NCBI GenBank assembly: GCA_031551125.1
Contig: JAVBOB010000011.1
Location: forward strand, 142,534-206,533
Length of the DNA stretch: 64,000 nucleotides
Direction of reading: 5' to 3'
From: JAIRNF01 sp031551125
GTDB taxonomy: Bacteria; Bacteroidota; Bacteroidia; Bacteroidales; UBA932
This document shows positions 1 to 7,433 of this stretch, piece after piece. How positions within the stretch are numbered: the stretch's first letter is position 1; the number at the start of each line of letters is the position of its first letter. The notes beneath the pieces were generated by a model that worked only from the letters and a program-made list of their open reading frames with translations, had not been told where the DNA came from and did not search any database. The translations under genes and the position numbers were made by a program.

Positions 1-552
1 TTGTACGCCGTTGCCGGATTTTTTTTCATATTCTTTTTATTCACCTTGCGCTTTTTCCGTTTTCCGCACAGGCTGCTAAAGCAAGCTGACGGCACGGTGC
101 TATCGCCTGCCGATGGTAAGATTGTTATTATAGAAGAGGTAGAGGAAAAGGAGTTTTTGAACGAACGTCGCATACAGGTTTCCGTATTCATGTCGGTATG
201 GAACGTGCATATCAACTGGTTTCCCATAAGCGGAACAGTTGATTACTTCAAACACCATCAAGGAAAGTATTTGGTGGCATGGCATCCAAAATCGTCAGAG
301 CTGAACGAGCGTACTACTATTGTAGTGAACAATGGAAAGACCAGGCTGTTATTTCGTCAGATTGCCGGATATGTTGCACGTCGTATAGTTTGCTATGCCA
401 AGGTGGGCGAAAGGTTTGAGCAAAACCAGCAAGTAGGTTTTATCAAGTTTGGTTCTCGTGTTGATTTGTTTCTTCCGCTTGATGCCGAGATTAACGTAAA
501 AGTCGGCGATAAGGTAAAAGGAACGGAGACAATTATTGCGCACCTGAAGTAG
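1..552 (+). CDS. psd: Phosphatidylserine decarboxylase proenzyme, 5' truncated by the window
   Basis: Converts phosphatidylserine to phosphatidylethanolamine at the inner membrane and uses a pyruvoyl group made by self-cleavage. The visible 183 residues begin with a hydrophobic helix (about 4-20), then a SPADGK segment (35-40) and an NVHINW segment typical of the short Psd family. The FGS processing site is at residues 150-152, where cleavage before Ser152 would give the pyruvoyl alpha chain. The TTG at base 1 is probably not the true start: family members of this type usually run to about 210-230 residues, so some 30-40 N-terminal residues should lie upstream. The gene ends 64 bp before a same-strand permease gene. 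Family assignment is firm; membrane topology is inferred. Confidence 0.93.
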   Translation: MYAVAGFFFIFFLFTLRFFRFPHRLLKQADGTVLSPADGKIVIIEEVEEKEFLNERRIQVSVFMSVWNVHINWFPISGTVDYFKHHQGKYLVAWHPKSSELNERTTIVVNNGKTRLLFRQIAGYVARRIVCYAKVGERFEQNQQVGFIKFGSRVDLFLPLDAEINVKVGDKVKGTETIIAHLK

Positions 553-616
553 CTTGAGTAGAAGCAGCTGCTAGCTTCGCTCGTAATGGTGTGCTTTTTT
601 CAAACATAAAAAAACA

Positions 617-1723
617 ATGAACAGTACGCTTACCCGATATATCATTATTGCCGTTGTTACCGCCCTTATTCTTTTTATAGCGTGGTACTTTAGCAGTATT
701 GTTGCATACGTGCTTATATCGGCGGTGCTGTCTATTGTTGCCAAACCCTTAACTCATAACCTTAACAAGGTACATATCGGGAAATGGAAAATGTCAAGAG
801 GGCTTAGCGCGGCTATAGGGCTTATCGCCATTTGGGTTGTAGCCTTTCTGTTTTTTTACATTTTTATTCCGCTTATCACAAGCCAAATGCAGGAGTTTTC
901 CAACGTAAACGTAAACGAGCTGGGAGGCTACCTCACACAGCCGTTGGGAAACCTTGAACATGGCATACAAAAGTATGTACCCGGCGCAAGCAGCTTTTCA
1001 TTTAATAATATTCTTGCTGAACGGATAGAGTCGGTTTTCAACGCCCAGAATGTTACTACCATGTTTGGTTCTGTAGCTAACTTACTTACAGGGGCTGCGG
1101 TAGCGTTATTCTCTATTTCGTTCATCACCTTCTTTTTTATGAAGGAAGAGAACCTGTTTGCAAGCGCTGTTACCATTCTTTTCCCGAAGAAGTACGAAGA
1201 AAACATTACCCGTGCGTTGAACGCCATTAATAACCTGTTAGTGCGCTATTTCTTAGGCATGTTTTTGGATGTACTTTGCGTAATGATTATACTCACCCTA
1301 GGTCTTACCCTGGTTGCCGGATTACCTTTTTCCAATGCCTTGGTTATTGGTCTGGTTGCCGGAGTGCTAAACGTAATACCTTATGTAGGTCCGCTAATTG
1401 GCGCTATTTTCGGGCTGGTTATAGGTGCCGCTACGCATACTGAGCTGTTGGCAAACGGTGCCATAGGACCGCTTCTATTCCGCATAGCCATTGTTTTCTT
1501 GGTAATGAAGATTATTGACGATGCTATTCTTCAACCCTATATTTTTTCGAATAGCGTAAAAGCTCACCCCCTTGAAATATTTTTGGTAATTCTTATTGCC
1601 GGTAGCTTAGGTGGCATACTTGGTATGCTGTTAGCCATTCCGGCTTATACTGTACTCCGCGTATTTGCTAAAGAGTTCTTCTACAACTTCCGTGTTGTGC
1701 AAAAGCTTACGGAAAACATGTAG
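617..1723 (+). CDS. AI-2E family transporter (YdiK/PerM-like permease)
   Basis: A 368-residue polytopic membrane protein of the AI-2E transporter / PerM family. Hydrophobic stretches fall near residues 8-45, 65-90, 150-180, 210-300 and 305-355, giving about seven or eight membrane spans with one larger soluble loop after the third. The C-terminal half holds the conserved family region around NVIPYVGPLIGA, and LLAIP lies near the end. Members have been linked to export of autoinducer-2, to Na+/H+ antiport or to unknown solutes, so the substrate cannot be read from sequence. The ATG at 617 follows an A-rich leader. It lies 64 bp after psd on the same strand and may be co-transcribed with it. 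Confidence 0.88.
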   Translation: MNSTLTRYIIIAVVTALILFIAWYFSSIVAYVLISAVLSIVAKPLTHNLNKVHIGKWKMSRGLSAAIGLIAIWVVAFLFFYIFIPLITSQMQEFSNVNVNELGGYLTQPLGNLEHGIQKYVPGASSFSFNNILAERIESVFNAQNVTTMFGSVANLLTGAAVALFSISFITFFFMKEENLFASAVTILFPKKYEENITRALNAINNLLVRYFLGMFLDVLCVMIILTLGLTLVAGLPFSNALVIGLVAGVLNVIPYVGPLIGAIFGLVIGAATHTELLANGAIGPLLFRIAIVFLVMKIIDDAILQPYIFSNSVKAHPLEIFLVILIAGSLGGILGMLLAIPAYTVLRVFAKEFFYNFRVVQKLTENM

Positions 1724-2087
1724 CCTGATTTTACTATAATTCTTACCACATAGAGGCACAGTAGGTACATAGTTGCACATAGAGAATATGCAACATTATT
1801 TTCTTTGTAGTTCTGTATTTTCCATCTGTTATTAGCTTGCCCCTTTAGGGGGTTGGGGGGTAGCTGTTTTACCGCAAAGTTCGCAAAGGGGCGCAAGGAA
1901 ATAATTTCTTCTTTTCAATCGTAATAGCGTTCATTTCTTTTATCGTGTGTCGTGCATCTTGATACGTGATACCAATAAACCTATGTGTTGAAAAGCCCCC
2001 TTTAGGGGGTTGGGGGTAATGTATGCTGTACCTATATGGTAAATGTTTTTTTAGCTGAGCTCATTCATACATACAATGTAAATAAGC
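1724..2087. repeat. Intergenic region with C-rich palindromes and ACATAG repeats
   Basis: No credible gene is present. The stretch holds an ACATAG-type repeat (about 1746-1790) and two copies of the C-rich palindrome CCCCTTTAGGGGG followed by TTGGGGGTA (about 1836-1864 and 1994-2020). The same motifs recur in other intergenic regions of this window (18.8, 19.0, 24.1, 36.7, 39.2 and 50.0 kb). The palindrome nearest the AI-2E gene could act as a transcription end, but no long T-run follows it. Confidence 0.7.
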
Positions 2088-2095
2088 TACCTTTG
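2088..2095 (+). promoter_or_regulatory. Candidate -7 box TACCTTTG for the TM1266-type gene
   Basis: TACCTTTG matches the Bacteroidota vegetative -7 consensus TAnnTTTG and would start transcription roughly 65-70 nt before the ATG at 2170. The -33 region is weak: ATTC rather than TTG at the expected distance. The call therefore rests on one box only. Confidence 0.4.
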
Positions 2096-2169
2096 TACCA
2101 TCTGAGAAGCGGTTTGCAATCTCTTCAAAGATCCAAATAACACTAACATCTAAACCGGCAGCAGAGCTA

Positions 2170-2430
2170 ATGGAAAAGAGAATCGGTGCGGCTCTTATTA
2201 TGGTTACCTGTAAGAGCAGCGTTGCCAAATTAAACGGTATTCTGTCAGAACATTCGGACATTATTATTGCCCGGCAGGGGCTTCCTGTACAGTCAAAAGG
2301 CGTAAGTATTATTTCGCTGGTGCTGGAAGGGTACAGCCCACAAATTAACGCGCTTACAGGCCCTATTGGAAAGCTGGAAGGCGTTACCGTGAAATCTATG
2401 CTGATGCCGGAAGAAAAGAATGGTGAATAG
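2170..2430 (+). CDS. TM1266-type iron-only hydrogenase system protein (ACT-like)
   Basis: An 86-residue protein with the pattern of the TM1266 family, described as a putative regulator of the iron-only hydrogenase system. It has an ACT/NikR-like fold with short alternating strands (IGAALIMVT, VSIISLVLEG, LEGVTVKSML) and a conserved SDIIIARQGLP segment. Family members usually sit beside hydE, hydF or hydG, and here hydG follows 155 bp downstream on the same strand. No hydE, hydF or hydrogenase structural gene is in the window. The molecular role (sensor, regulator or maturation factor) is not settled for the family; the context supports a hydrogenase link. Confidence 0.82.
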   Translation: MEKRIGAALIMVTCKSSVAKLNGILSEHSDIIIARQGLPVQSKGVSIISLVLEGYSPQINALTGPIGKLEGVTVKSMLMPEEKNGE

Positions 2431-2585
2431 TGAGCGGTGAATGGTTAATAGTGAAAAGTTAATGGTTAATAGTGAAAGGTAGATGATGGATTAAAGATGT
2501 AAAGAGCAAAGACGCATCAATCTTTTTTCTATTAGTCCTTGCTCTTTGCTCTACCAGTCCTTGTTTTACCTATAAAAATAGAAAC
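2431..2585. repeat. Short imperfect tandem repeat (GGTTAATAGTGAA type) before hydG
   Basis: From about 2420 to 2485 the sequence is a degenerate array of GTGAATAGTGA / GGTTAATAGTGAAA units. It is followed by AGAGCAAAG (2503-2511) and its inverse CTTTGCTCT (2544-2552). A similar array lies after pgeF (36568-36640). No gene is seen. Confidence 0.6.
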
Positions 2586-4010
2586 ATGAAATTTACACCT
2601 GAAAAATACCGTATTCCCGATGAGCCAATGAAACCCTTCATTGATGCTGATGAAATTTGGGAATATTTGGATAAAGCAGAACCTACAGCGGAACGCATAA
2701 GGGCTATAATCGCAAAATCGTTGGATAAGCAACGGCTTACGCTGGAAGAAGTTGCTTTGCTGATAAACGTAACCGACCCTACATTAGTTGAGGAAATAAA
2801 GCAAGGAGCCCGCACGCTGAAAGAGCGTGTGTACGGTAACCGTATTGTGCTGTTTGCGCCCTTGTACATCGGTAACTACTGTATGAACAACTGCACGTAC
2901 TGTGGTTTTCGCTCATCCAACAAGGAGTCGGTGCGCGTAACGCTTAGCGATGCAGCCATTGTGAAAGAGGTGGAAGCGCTGGAAGCCGATGGGCAGAAGC
3001 GTTTGATACTGGTGTATGGTGAACATCGCACGTACACGCCCGAGTTTATAGCGCATACCACACGGTTGGTGTACAGCGTGAAGAAAGACCAAGGTGAAAT
3101 CAGGCGGGTGAATATTAACGCAGCACCGCTCGATATAGATGGGTTTAAGGTAGTAAAGGAAGCGGGTATAGGAACCTACCAAATTTTTCAGGAAACATAC
3201 AACCCCGAAGCTTACAAGCTATACCACTTGGGTGGTAAAAAAATGGACTACGACTGGCGGCTAACCGCGCTTGACCGTGCGCAAGAGGCGGGTATTGACG
3301 ATGTGGGCATAGGTGCATTATTGGGCTTGTACGACTGGCGCTTTGAGCTGATGGCGCTGGTACGGCATACCAACCATCTTGAGGCTTGCTACAATGTTGG
3401 GCCGCATACCATATCGTTCCCACGCATTCAGAATGCTTCAGATTTAAACGTTAGCGGTAAATACTTTGTAAGCGATGATGATTTCATCAAGCTTATTGCC
3501 ATTCTGCGTTTAGCCGTTCCATATACCGGACTTATTCTCACCGCTCGCGAGTCGGAAGCCTTGCGTAGTGAGGCAATTCGTTACGGCATATCGCAAATAG
3601 ACGGAGGTACGAAGCTGGAGCTGGGCGGCTATCAGGAAACGGAGCTAAAGAAGCAGGATTTAAATAAGGAACAGTTTCAGGTAAACGATAACCGCTCACT
3701 CGAAGAAATTATTTGCGAGCTGCTCAACAACGATTATCTGCCTTCGTTCTGTACGGCATGCTACCGCCGCGGACGCACGGGCGAGCACTTCATGGAATTC
3801 TCCGTCCCCGGCTTTATTAAGCGTTTCTGTACCCCCAACGCCATGCTAACCCTTGCCGAATACCTGTGTGATTATGCTACCCCCGAAGTAGCCGCTCAGG
3901 GTTGGACAGTAATAGACCAAAACATGCACAACGTAGATAAGCTACTGGTTGACGACCTGAAGCTACGCTTGGAGCGAATAAAGAAAGGGGAGAGGGATAT
4001 TTATTTTTAG
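2586..4010 (+). CDS. hydG: [FeFe] hydrogenase H-cluster radical SAM maturase HydG
   Basis: HydG cleaves tyrosine by radical SAM chemistry to supply the CO and CN ligands, delivered as an Fe(CO)2CN synthon, for the H-cluster of [FeFe] hydrogenase. The 474-residue length is normal. The radical SAM cluster motif CX3CX2C is Cys99, Cys103 and Cys106 (CMNNCTYC). The C-terminal auxiliary cluster motif CX2CX22C is Cys389, Cys392 and Cys415, which separates HydG from the related tyrosine lyase ThiH. All key cysteines are present, so the enzyme looks functional. Its only hydrogenase-related neighbour is the TM1266-type gene, so hydE, hydF and the hydrogenase must be elsewhere. A strong hairpin follows at 4031-4079. 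Confidence 0.96.
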   Translation: MKFTPEKYRIPDEPMKPFIDADEIWEYLDKAEPTAERIRAIIAKSLDKQRLTLEEVALLINVTDPTLVEEIKQGARTLKERVYGNRIVLFAPLYIGNYCMNNCTYCGFRSSNKESVRVTLSDAAIVKEVEALEADGQKRLILVYGEHRTYTPEFIAHTTRLVYSVKKDQGEIRRVNINAAPLDIDGFKVVKEAGIGTYQIFQETYNPEAYKLYHLGGKKMDYDWRLTALDRAQEAGIDDVGIGALLGLYDWRFELMALVRHTNHLEACYNVGPHTISFPRIQNASDLNVSGKYFVSDDDFIKLIAILRLAVPYTGLILTARESEALRSEAIRYGISQIDGGTKLELGGYQETELKKQDLNKEQFQVNDNRSLEEIICELLNNDYLPSFCTACYRRGRTGEHFMEFSVPGFIKRFCTPNAMLTLAEYLCDYATPEVAAQGWTVIDQNMHNVDKLLVDDLKLRLERIKKGERDIYF

Positions 4011-4030
4011 AAGAGATACTCCAAAATACC

Positions 4031-4079
4031 TTCAAATGAAAATCGCCAAACTATTATAGTTTGGCGATTTTCATTTGAA
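4031..4079. terminator. Bidirectional hairpin between hydG and the 4100-5074 gene
   Basis: A perfect 23-bp inverted repeat (4031-4053 and 4057-4079) with a 3-nt loop lies between convergent genes. The arms end in AT-rich sequence. Placement and strength fit a shared transcription end for hydG and the leftward Sel1 operon. Confidence 0.8.
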
Positions 4080-4099
4080 AGTTAAGCAGTTTTGGCAGC

Positions 4100-5074
4100 C
4101 TACTTTTTTTGTTTAGGATTTTTTTGATTTGTTCCGCTACTATAAGCATTTTCTGATTTCGATTTTGCTACCTCATTGTTATTGTTGTTAAGGGCTTGAA
4201 CGCCCTCCTCTGTTTTATCTTTTACAGTTTTAGCTTCATCTAATCCAGCTGGCATACCTCCTTTCTTAATGTAGTTAACTAAGCTATCTTTGGGTGATTT
4301 TGTATCTTTTATATTTGGCTTTACCTCTACTGCTACATCTTTCATAGTGTTTGTATTCTTCCCTGCTGTGGTATTTTTTGTTTCTACAGTTGATGTTGAA
4401 TCTGAAGTATCACTGTTATTTTCTTCAGCTTTCTTATCTTCTGCGGCTTTGACTATCTCTTGATTATTCTGAGCATACTCACTATATGAACCGGGACTCT
4501 CCACAACTCCGTATCTTCCTCCATTACTAGTTGGTCGTTTTGCTCGCTGTCCACCATTGGCAGTATTATATGTCGTTGGGTGTTGATTATTCGTTTTAGC
4601 AGAAAATTGGGTTGTGGAATTATTTGAGTATACTTGATCTGCAGTGCTACACTTTCTCTTAATCTCTTCGGTTATTTTGCTGGTATAATTGCTAACAAAA
4701 CTACTGGAACCATTAGGGTACTTCTGTTTCATAGTAGCTACTGCCCTAGACGTTGCTCTAGTTACAAATGTGGTTTTAGCATTATCGCGATCTGTTGGAG
4801 TAGTATATTGATAGCTGCGGCGGCCAGTTATGGTAAGTATATATACATTAGGGTTGGGTACGGCTTCTGTACGGAAAGGTGGCCGATCTGTATTTACTCG
4901 AGTAGTAGCAATTGCGTTGCTGATAGCATCATTAATAGCATCATTAATAGCTTGTTGCTTTTCTGCTTTTCTTTGAGTTGCTATTCTATCAAGTTTGTCA
5001 AAGTTACTCTGTGCATAAACATTGTTGAACACAAAGAGTGAGAACCAAAAAAGAATAACAATTCGCATCTTCAT
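4100..5074 (-). CDS. Secreted low-complexity protein of unknown function
   Basis: A 324-residue protein that I do not recognise. A signal peptide (residues 1-21, ending VYA-Q) predicts export. Residues about 22-160 are an Ala/Asn/Thr-rich segment with an IND-type tandem (AINDAINDAISNAIA) and a short conserved-looking strand region around VYILTITGRRSYQY. The remaining C-terminal half is Asn/Lys/Glu/Thr-rich, looks disordered and ends in a basic NPKQKK tail. It starts 2 bp after the stop of the Sel1-repeat gene, so the two are almost certainly co-transcribed and may act together in the periplasm. The ATG at 5074 is used; a second ATG two codons on is equally possible. Confidence 0.72.
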   Translation of the reverse strand: MKMRIVILFWFSLFVFNNVYAQSNFDKLDRIATQRKAEKQQAINDAINDAISNAIATTRVNTDRPPFRTEAVPNPNVYILTITGRRSYQYTTPTDRDNAKTTFVTRATSRAVATMKQKYPNGSSSFVSNYTSKITEEIKRKCSTADQVYSNNSTTQFSAKTNNQHPTTYNTANGGQRAKRPTSNGGRYGVVESPGSYSEYAQNNQEIVKAAEDKKAEENNSDTSDSTSTVETKNTTAGKNTNTMKDVAVEVKPNIKDTKSPKDSLVNYIKKGGMPAGLDEAKTVKDKTEEGVQALNNNNNEVAKSKSENAYSSGTNQKNPKQKK

Positions 5075-5076
5075 AA

Positions 5077-6654
5077 TTACAAGTTTATAATATCATTTAT
5101 ACTAATAGCTAGTGTTGATAAGCCTTTTAGTTCGTTTTGCAGAAGAGTGTTTGCCAAAATGCTCCATTTTTTTCCTTCAATATAGTTTTGAGGAAGGGCC
5201 TCTCCTTTAAAATACAACCAGGCAATGGCAAATAATGCTTCCGGTAAACCGCATCGAGCCCCCATGTAGTAGTATTCAAGTGCTTTCTCCGCATTTTTTT
5301 CCACTCCCAGCCCATTCAAATACATATTGCCAAGATTAACCATTGCGTTTGGATTACCTGAAGATGCAGCAAGTTCAAAATGTTCTATGGCTTTCTGATA
5401 GTTTACTGGGGAACCAAAGTTCTTAAGGTACATAAGCCCTAACGTATTAGTTGCATCCTTAGAGCCAAGTTTTTCTGCACGTTCAAGCCATTCAATCCCT
5501 TTTACGGTATCTCTCTCAATATAGAATCCAAGTAGGTACATCCTTCCAATTCCATAGGCTGCGTGAGCATCTCCTGCATCAACCGCCTTTTCATACCATC
5601 GCAAAATTTCTTTTTCTTTTTCTCGAATTTTCGTTTCTTCTTTTTCTTTTTTCGAACCAGTGTAGGCTACCAGCATTTTTTTGTCTTTTTCAACCATCTG
5701 TTTCATGTAAGTCGCCATATTGCACATAGCCATAGAATTTCCCTTCTTGGCAGCTTCTTTAAAGTAGCCTACTGCTGTGTTTTGATTAGCTTTAATACCT
5801 AGCCCGTTTAAATATAGAAAGCCAAGATTGTTTGTTGCATCTCCATTAGCATCTTTAGATTTTGCCTTACAAGTTTCATCATATAGTTTTTTTAATGTGC
5901 TGTTTTTTTCTTTCTTTTTTTCTTCTACCGGTACTACTCTTTTCGAACCCAAATACTGATTGGGTACTCTGTAAAGAACATAGTTTGGAGTAACATCGTT
6001 TCTGAGCTCTTCTTGCTGACCTTGAGCATTTACTTTATTAATAGTAGTTTTTAGTGTACCTACTAAAGAATTACCTTGCAGTTTTACGTTGAACTCATAA
6101 TAGTAATAGGTTGTTCCCGGAATATTATTGTTAGCACGGGCTTCCTCTGTATCTGATACAATTGCTCGCACCGCATCTCCTACAGGTAAACCTGTAACGC
6201 CATTTGCCATATCAAACAGAAAGTTTTTGAAAAAACTGGATTTGGGAGGAGCTGGGACATAAACATGTTTTTGGTGGAATGCAAATTTTATAGCATTATC
6301 GTTGATGTCCTGTAGTTCGGCAACTTTGCTGACAAAATTCGCTGAATACATAGCAGATGCAGGATTAACTATTACTCTGAACTCTTCTCCAATTTTTTCA
6401 AAATCAATAATCCACATTTCTGTTCCTGTAGCCAATGAGTGGTTATAAGAAACCCACTTTCCTTTTATGTCAAGCATTGAGCCAATTTCGTCAGTAAATG
6501 GTTCGGAATAGTTTAGCTCGGGTAGTTCTATCAGCTTTTTGTCGCTGTTGGACGAGATAGCATCCAAGCCATCTTTTTGAGGGTTTGCAAATCCTAGTGT
6601 AGTCAGCACTGTTAGCAAAATGGTGAGGTGAAGGGTGATTTTTAGTTTTTTCAT
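5077..6654 (-). CDS. Secreted Sel1-repeat (TPR-like) protein
   Basis: A 525-residue exported protein. A signal peptide occupies residues 1-23. Residues about 45-245 form a beta-rich N-terminal domain of no family I recognise. Residues about 270-510 hold at least four Sel1-like repeats with the hallmark A-x-x-x-L-G-x-x-Y-x-x-G-x-G pattern (ATNNLGFLYLNGLG, ATNTLGLMYL, AMVNLGNMYLNGLG, ALFAIAWLYFKG). Sel1 repeats form alpha-solenoids that usually scaffold protein-protein contacts. The final segment has a hydrophobic end. It is the first gene of a tight pair with the unknown secreted protein downstream, and a small HTH gene on the same strand lies 63 bp upstream. Confidence 0.86.
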   Translation of the reverse strand: MKKLKITLHLTILLTVLTTLGFANPQKDGLDAISSNSDKKLIELPELNYSEPFTDEIGSMLDIKGKWVSYNHSLATGTEMWIIDFEKIGEEFRVIVNPASAMYSANFVSKVAELQDINDNAIKFAFHQKHVYVPAPPKSSFFKNFLFDMANGVTGLPVGDAVRAIVSDTEEARANNNIPGTTYYYYEFNVKLQGNSLVGTLKTTINKVNAQGQQEELRNDVTPNYVLYRVPNQYLGSKRVVPVEEKKKEKNSTLKKLYDETCKAKSKDANGDATNNLGFLYLNGLGIKANQNTAVGYFKEAAKKGNSMAMCNMATYMKQMVEKDKKMLVAYTGSKKEKEETKIREKEKEILRWYEKAVDAGDAHAAYGIGRMYLLGFYIERDTVKGIEWLERAEKLGSKDATNTLGLMYLKNFGSPVNYQKAIEHFELAASSGNPNAMVNLGNMYLNGLGVEKNAEKALEYYYMGARCGLPEALFAIAWLYFKGEALPQNYIEGKKWSILANTLLQNELKGLSTLAISINDIINL

Positions 6655-6717
6655 AAACTTAATGTGTTAAAATTTGGGTGTGGTTCTTAGTGTTATGTTT
6701 TGTTAATCAGCGATGGC

Positions 6718-6924
6718 TTATATTTCAGGCGAAGCATTCTTAGGAGTTCTTACTACCTGTTCCGCCAACTCCCTAATTAGCTTACCTTTTCCGGTTGTGT
6801 GCTTTGCTCCGTTTCTCGTTCCCTTAAGCACCATACGTACGTATGCCTCGGTTACACCCGCTTTTTGTGCTATTTCACGAATCGGATTAACCTTTTTTTG
6901 TTGCACTTTTCCCAACAAATCCAT
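6718..6924 (-). CDS. Small HTH DNA-binding protein
   Basis: A 68-residue protein with a Cro/CI-like helix-turn-helix (residues about 14-55): REIAQKAGVTEAYVRMVLKG shows the helix, turn and recognition-helix pattern. The remainder is basic, which suits DNA binding. It is divergent from a second HTH gene starting at 7007, with an 82-bp AT-rich spacer that carries a perfect palindrome. Such pairs resemble the regulatory switch of phages or integrative elements, but no other phage genes are present. Downstream on the same strand is the Sel1-repeat gene, which it might regulate. The long rightward frame that covers this locus is not coding here. Confidence 0.7.
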   Translation of the reverse strand: MDLLGKVQQKKVNPIREIAQKAGVTEAYVRMVLKGTRNGAKHTTGKGKLIRELAEQVVRTPKNASPEI

Positions 6925-6983
6925 ATTATTTGGTAATTTTGGGTTTACTGTGAGGCAAATATATAGAAAATTATCTAATAAAA

Positions 6984-6997
6984 TAGATTTTAATCTA
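6984..6997. promoter_or_regulatory. Palindromic operator candidate between divergent HTH genes
   Basis: TAGATTTTAATCTA is a perfect inverted repeat (6-bp arms, 2-bp centre) in the divergent spacer. TCTAATA also occurs twice, at 6974-6980 and 6994-7000, 20 bp (about two helical turns) apart. A leftward -7 box (CAAATATA on the plus strand, 6956-6963) lies close by, so a bound repressor could block the 6718-6924 promoter. Confidence 0.5.
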
Positions 6998-7006
6998 ATA
7001 ATTAAA

Positions 7007-7378
7007 TTGACTGCAAAGCAAAGAATATTACAATATCTTGACTATAAAAATATTAGTCAGTACGATTTTTCTAAAAAAACAGGATTGTCTAATGGATTTT
7101 TAAAATCGGGCAGTAGTGTCAATTCAGATAATCTTAGATTATTATCTACGATATTTTTAGACTTGAATATTGAATGGGTAATAATTGGAGAAGGAGAGAT
7201 GATTAAAGGCGGTTCGATGGAAAAGCGAAGCTATCCGGTTGAAGAAAAGTCAGCACACGAAGTATGTATTGAAAAGGAAAAAATAATAGAAACCCTTAAT
7301 AAATTAGTTGCTACTCAAGAAGAGCTGGTAGAATCTCTTAAGGAACAGTTGAGGGTTTTTAAAGAGAAGGAAAAATAA
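7007..7378 (+). CDS. XRE/CI-like repressor-type HTH protein with coiled-coil tail
   Basis: A 123-residue protein from the TTG at 7007. The start is chosen because it gives the usual opening of this Bacteroidota repressor family (MTAKQRILQYLDYKNIS) and because sequence further upstream is antisense to the other HTH gene. Residues 1-65 form the HTH (QYDFSKKTGLSNGFLK), followed by LNIEWVIIGEGEMIK, a hallmark of CI-like repressors in this phylum. Residues about 80-123 are a Glu/Lys heptad region likely to mediate oligomerisation. There is no LexA-type peptidase domain. The gene ends inside a strong terminator hairpin. It is likely a local regulator of the divergent cluster. Confidence 0.72.
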   Translation: MTAKQRILQYLDYKNISQYDFSKKTGLSNGFLKSGSSVNSDNLRLLSTIFLDLNIEWVIIGEGEMIKGGSMEKRSYPVEEKSAHEVCIEKEKIIETLNKLVATQEELVESLKEQLRVFKEKEK

Positions 7379-7416
7379 GAAAGGCTGCCACAAAGGCAGC
7401 CTTTCTTATTTTTTTA
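7377..7416 (+). terminator. Intrinsic terminator after the XRE-type gene
   Basis: A 13-bp perfect stem (7377-7389 and 7395-7407) with a 5-nt loop is followed by ATTTTTTT. The stem starts within the stop codon of the upstream gene. It may also serve the convergent zinc-ribbon gene ending at 7434. Confidence 0.85.
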
Positions 7417-7433
7417 ATATGGAGCGAAACTTG

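Noticed and set aside
2420..2485. CRISPR-like short repeat array
   Set aside because: Units are degenerate and contiguous with no unique spacers of uniform length, and there are no cas genes; it is a simple tandem repeat.
6713..7006. N-terminal 98-residue extension of the XRE-type repressor
   Set aside because: It is antisense to a credible divergent HTH gene, and homologue-like sequence begins only at the TTG at 7007.
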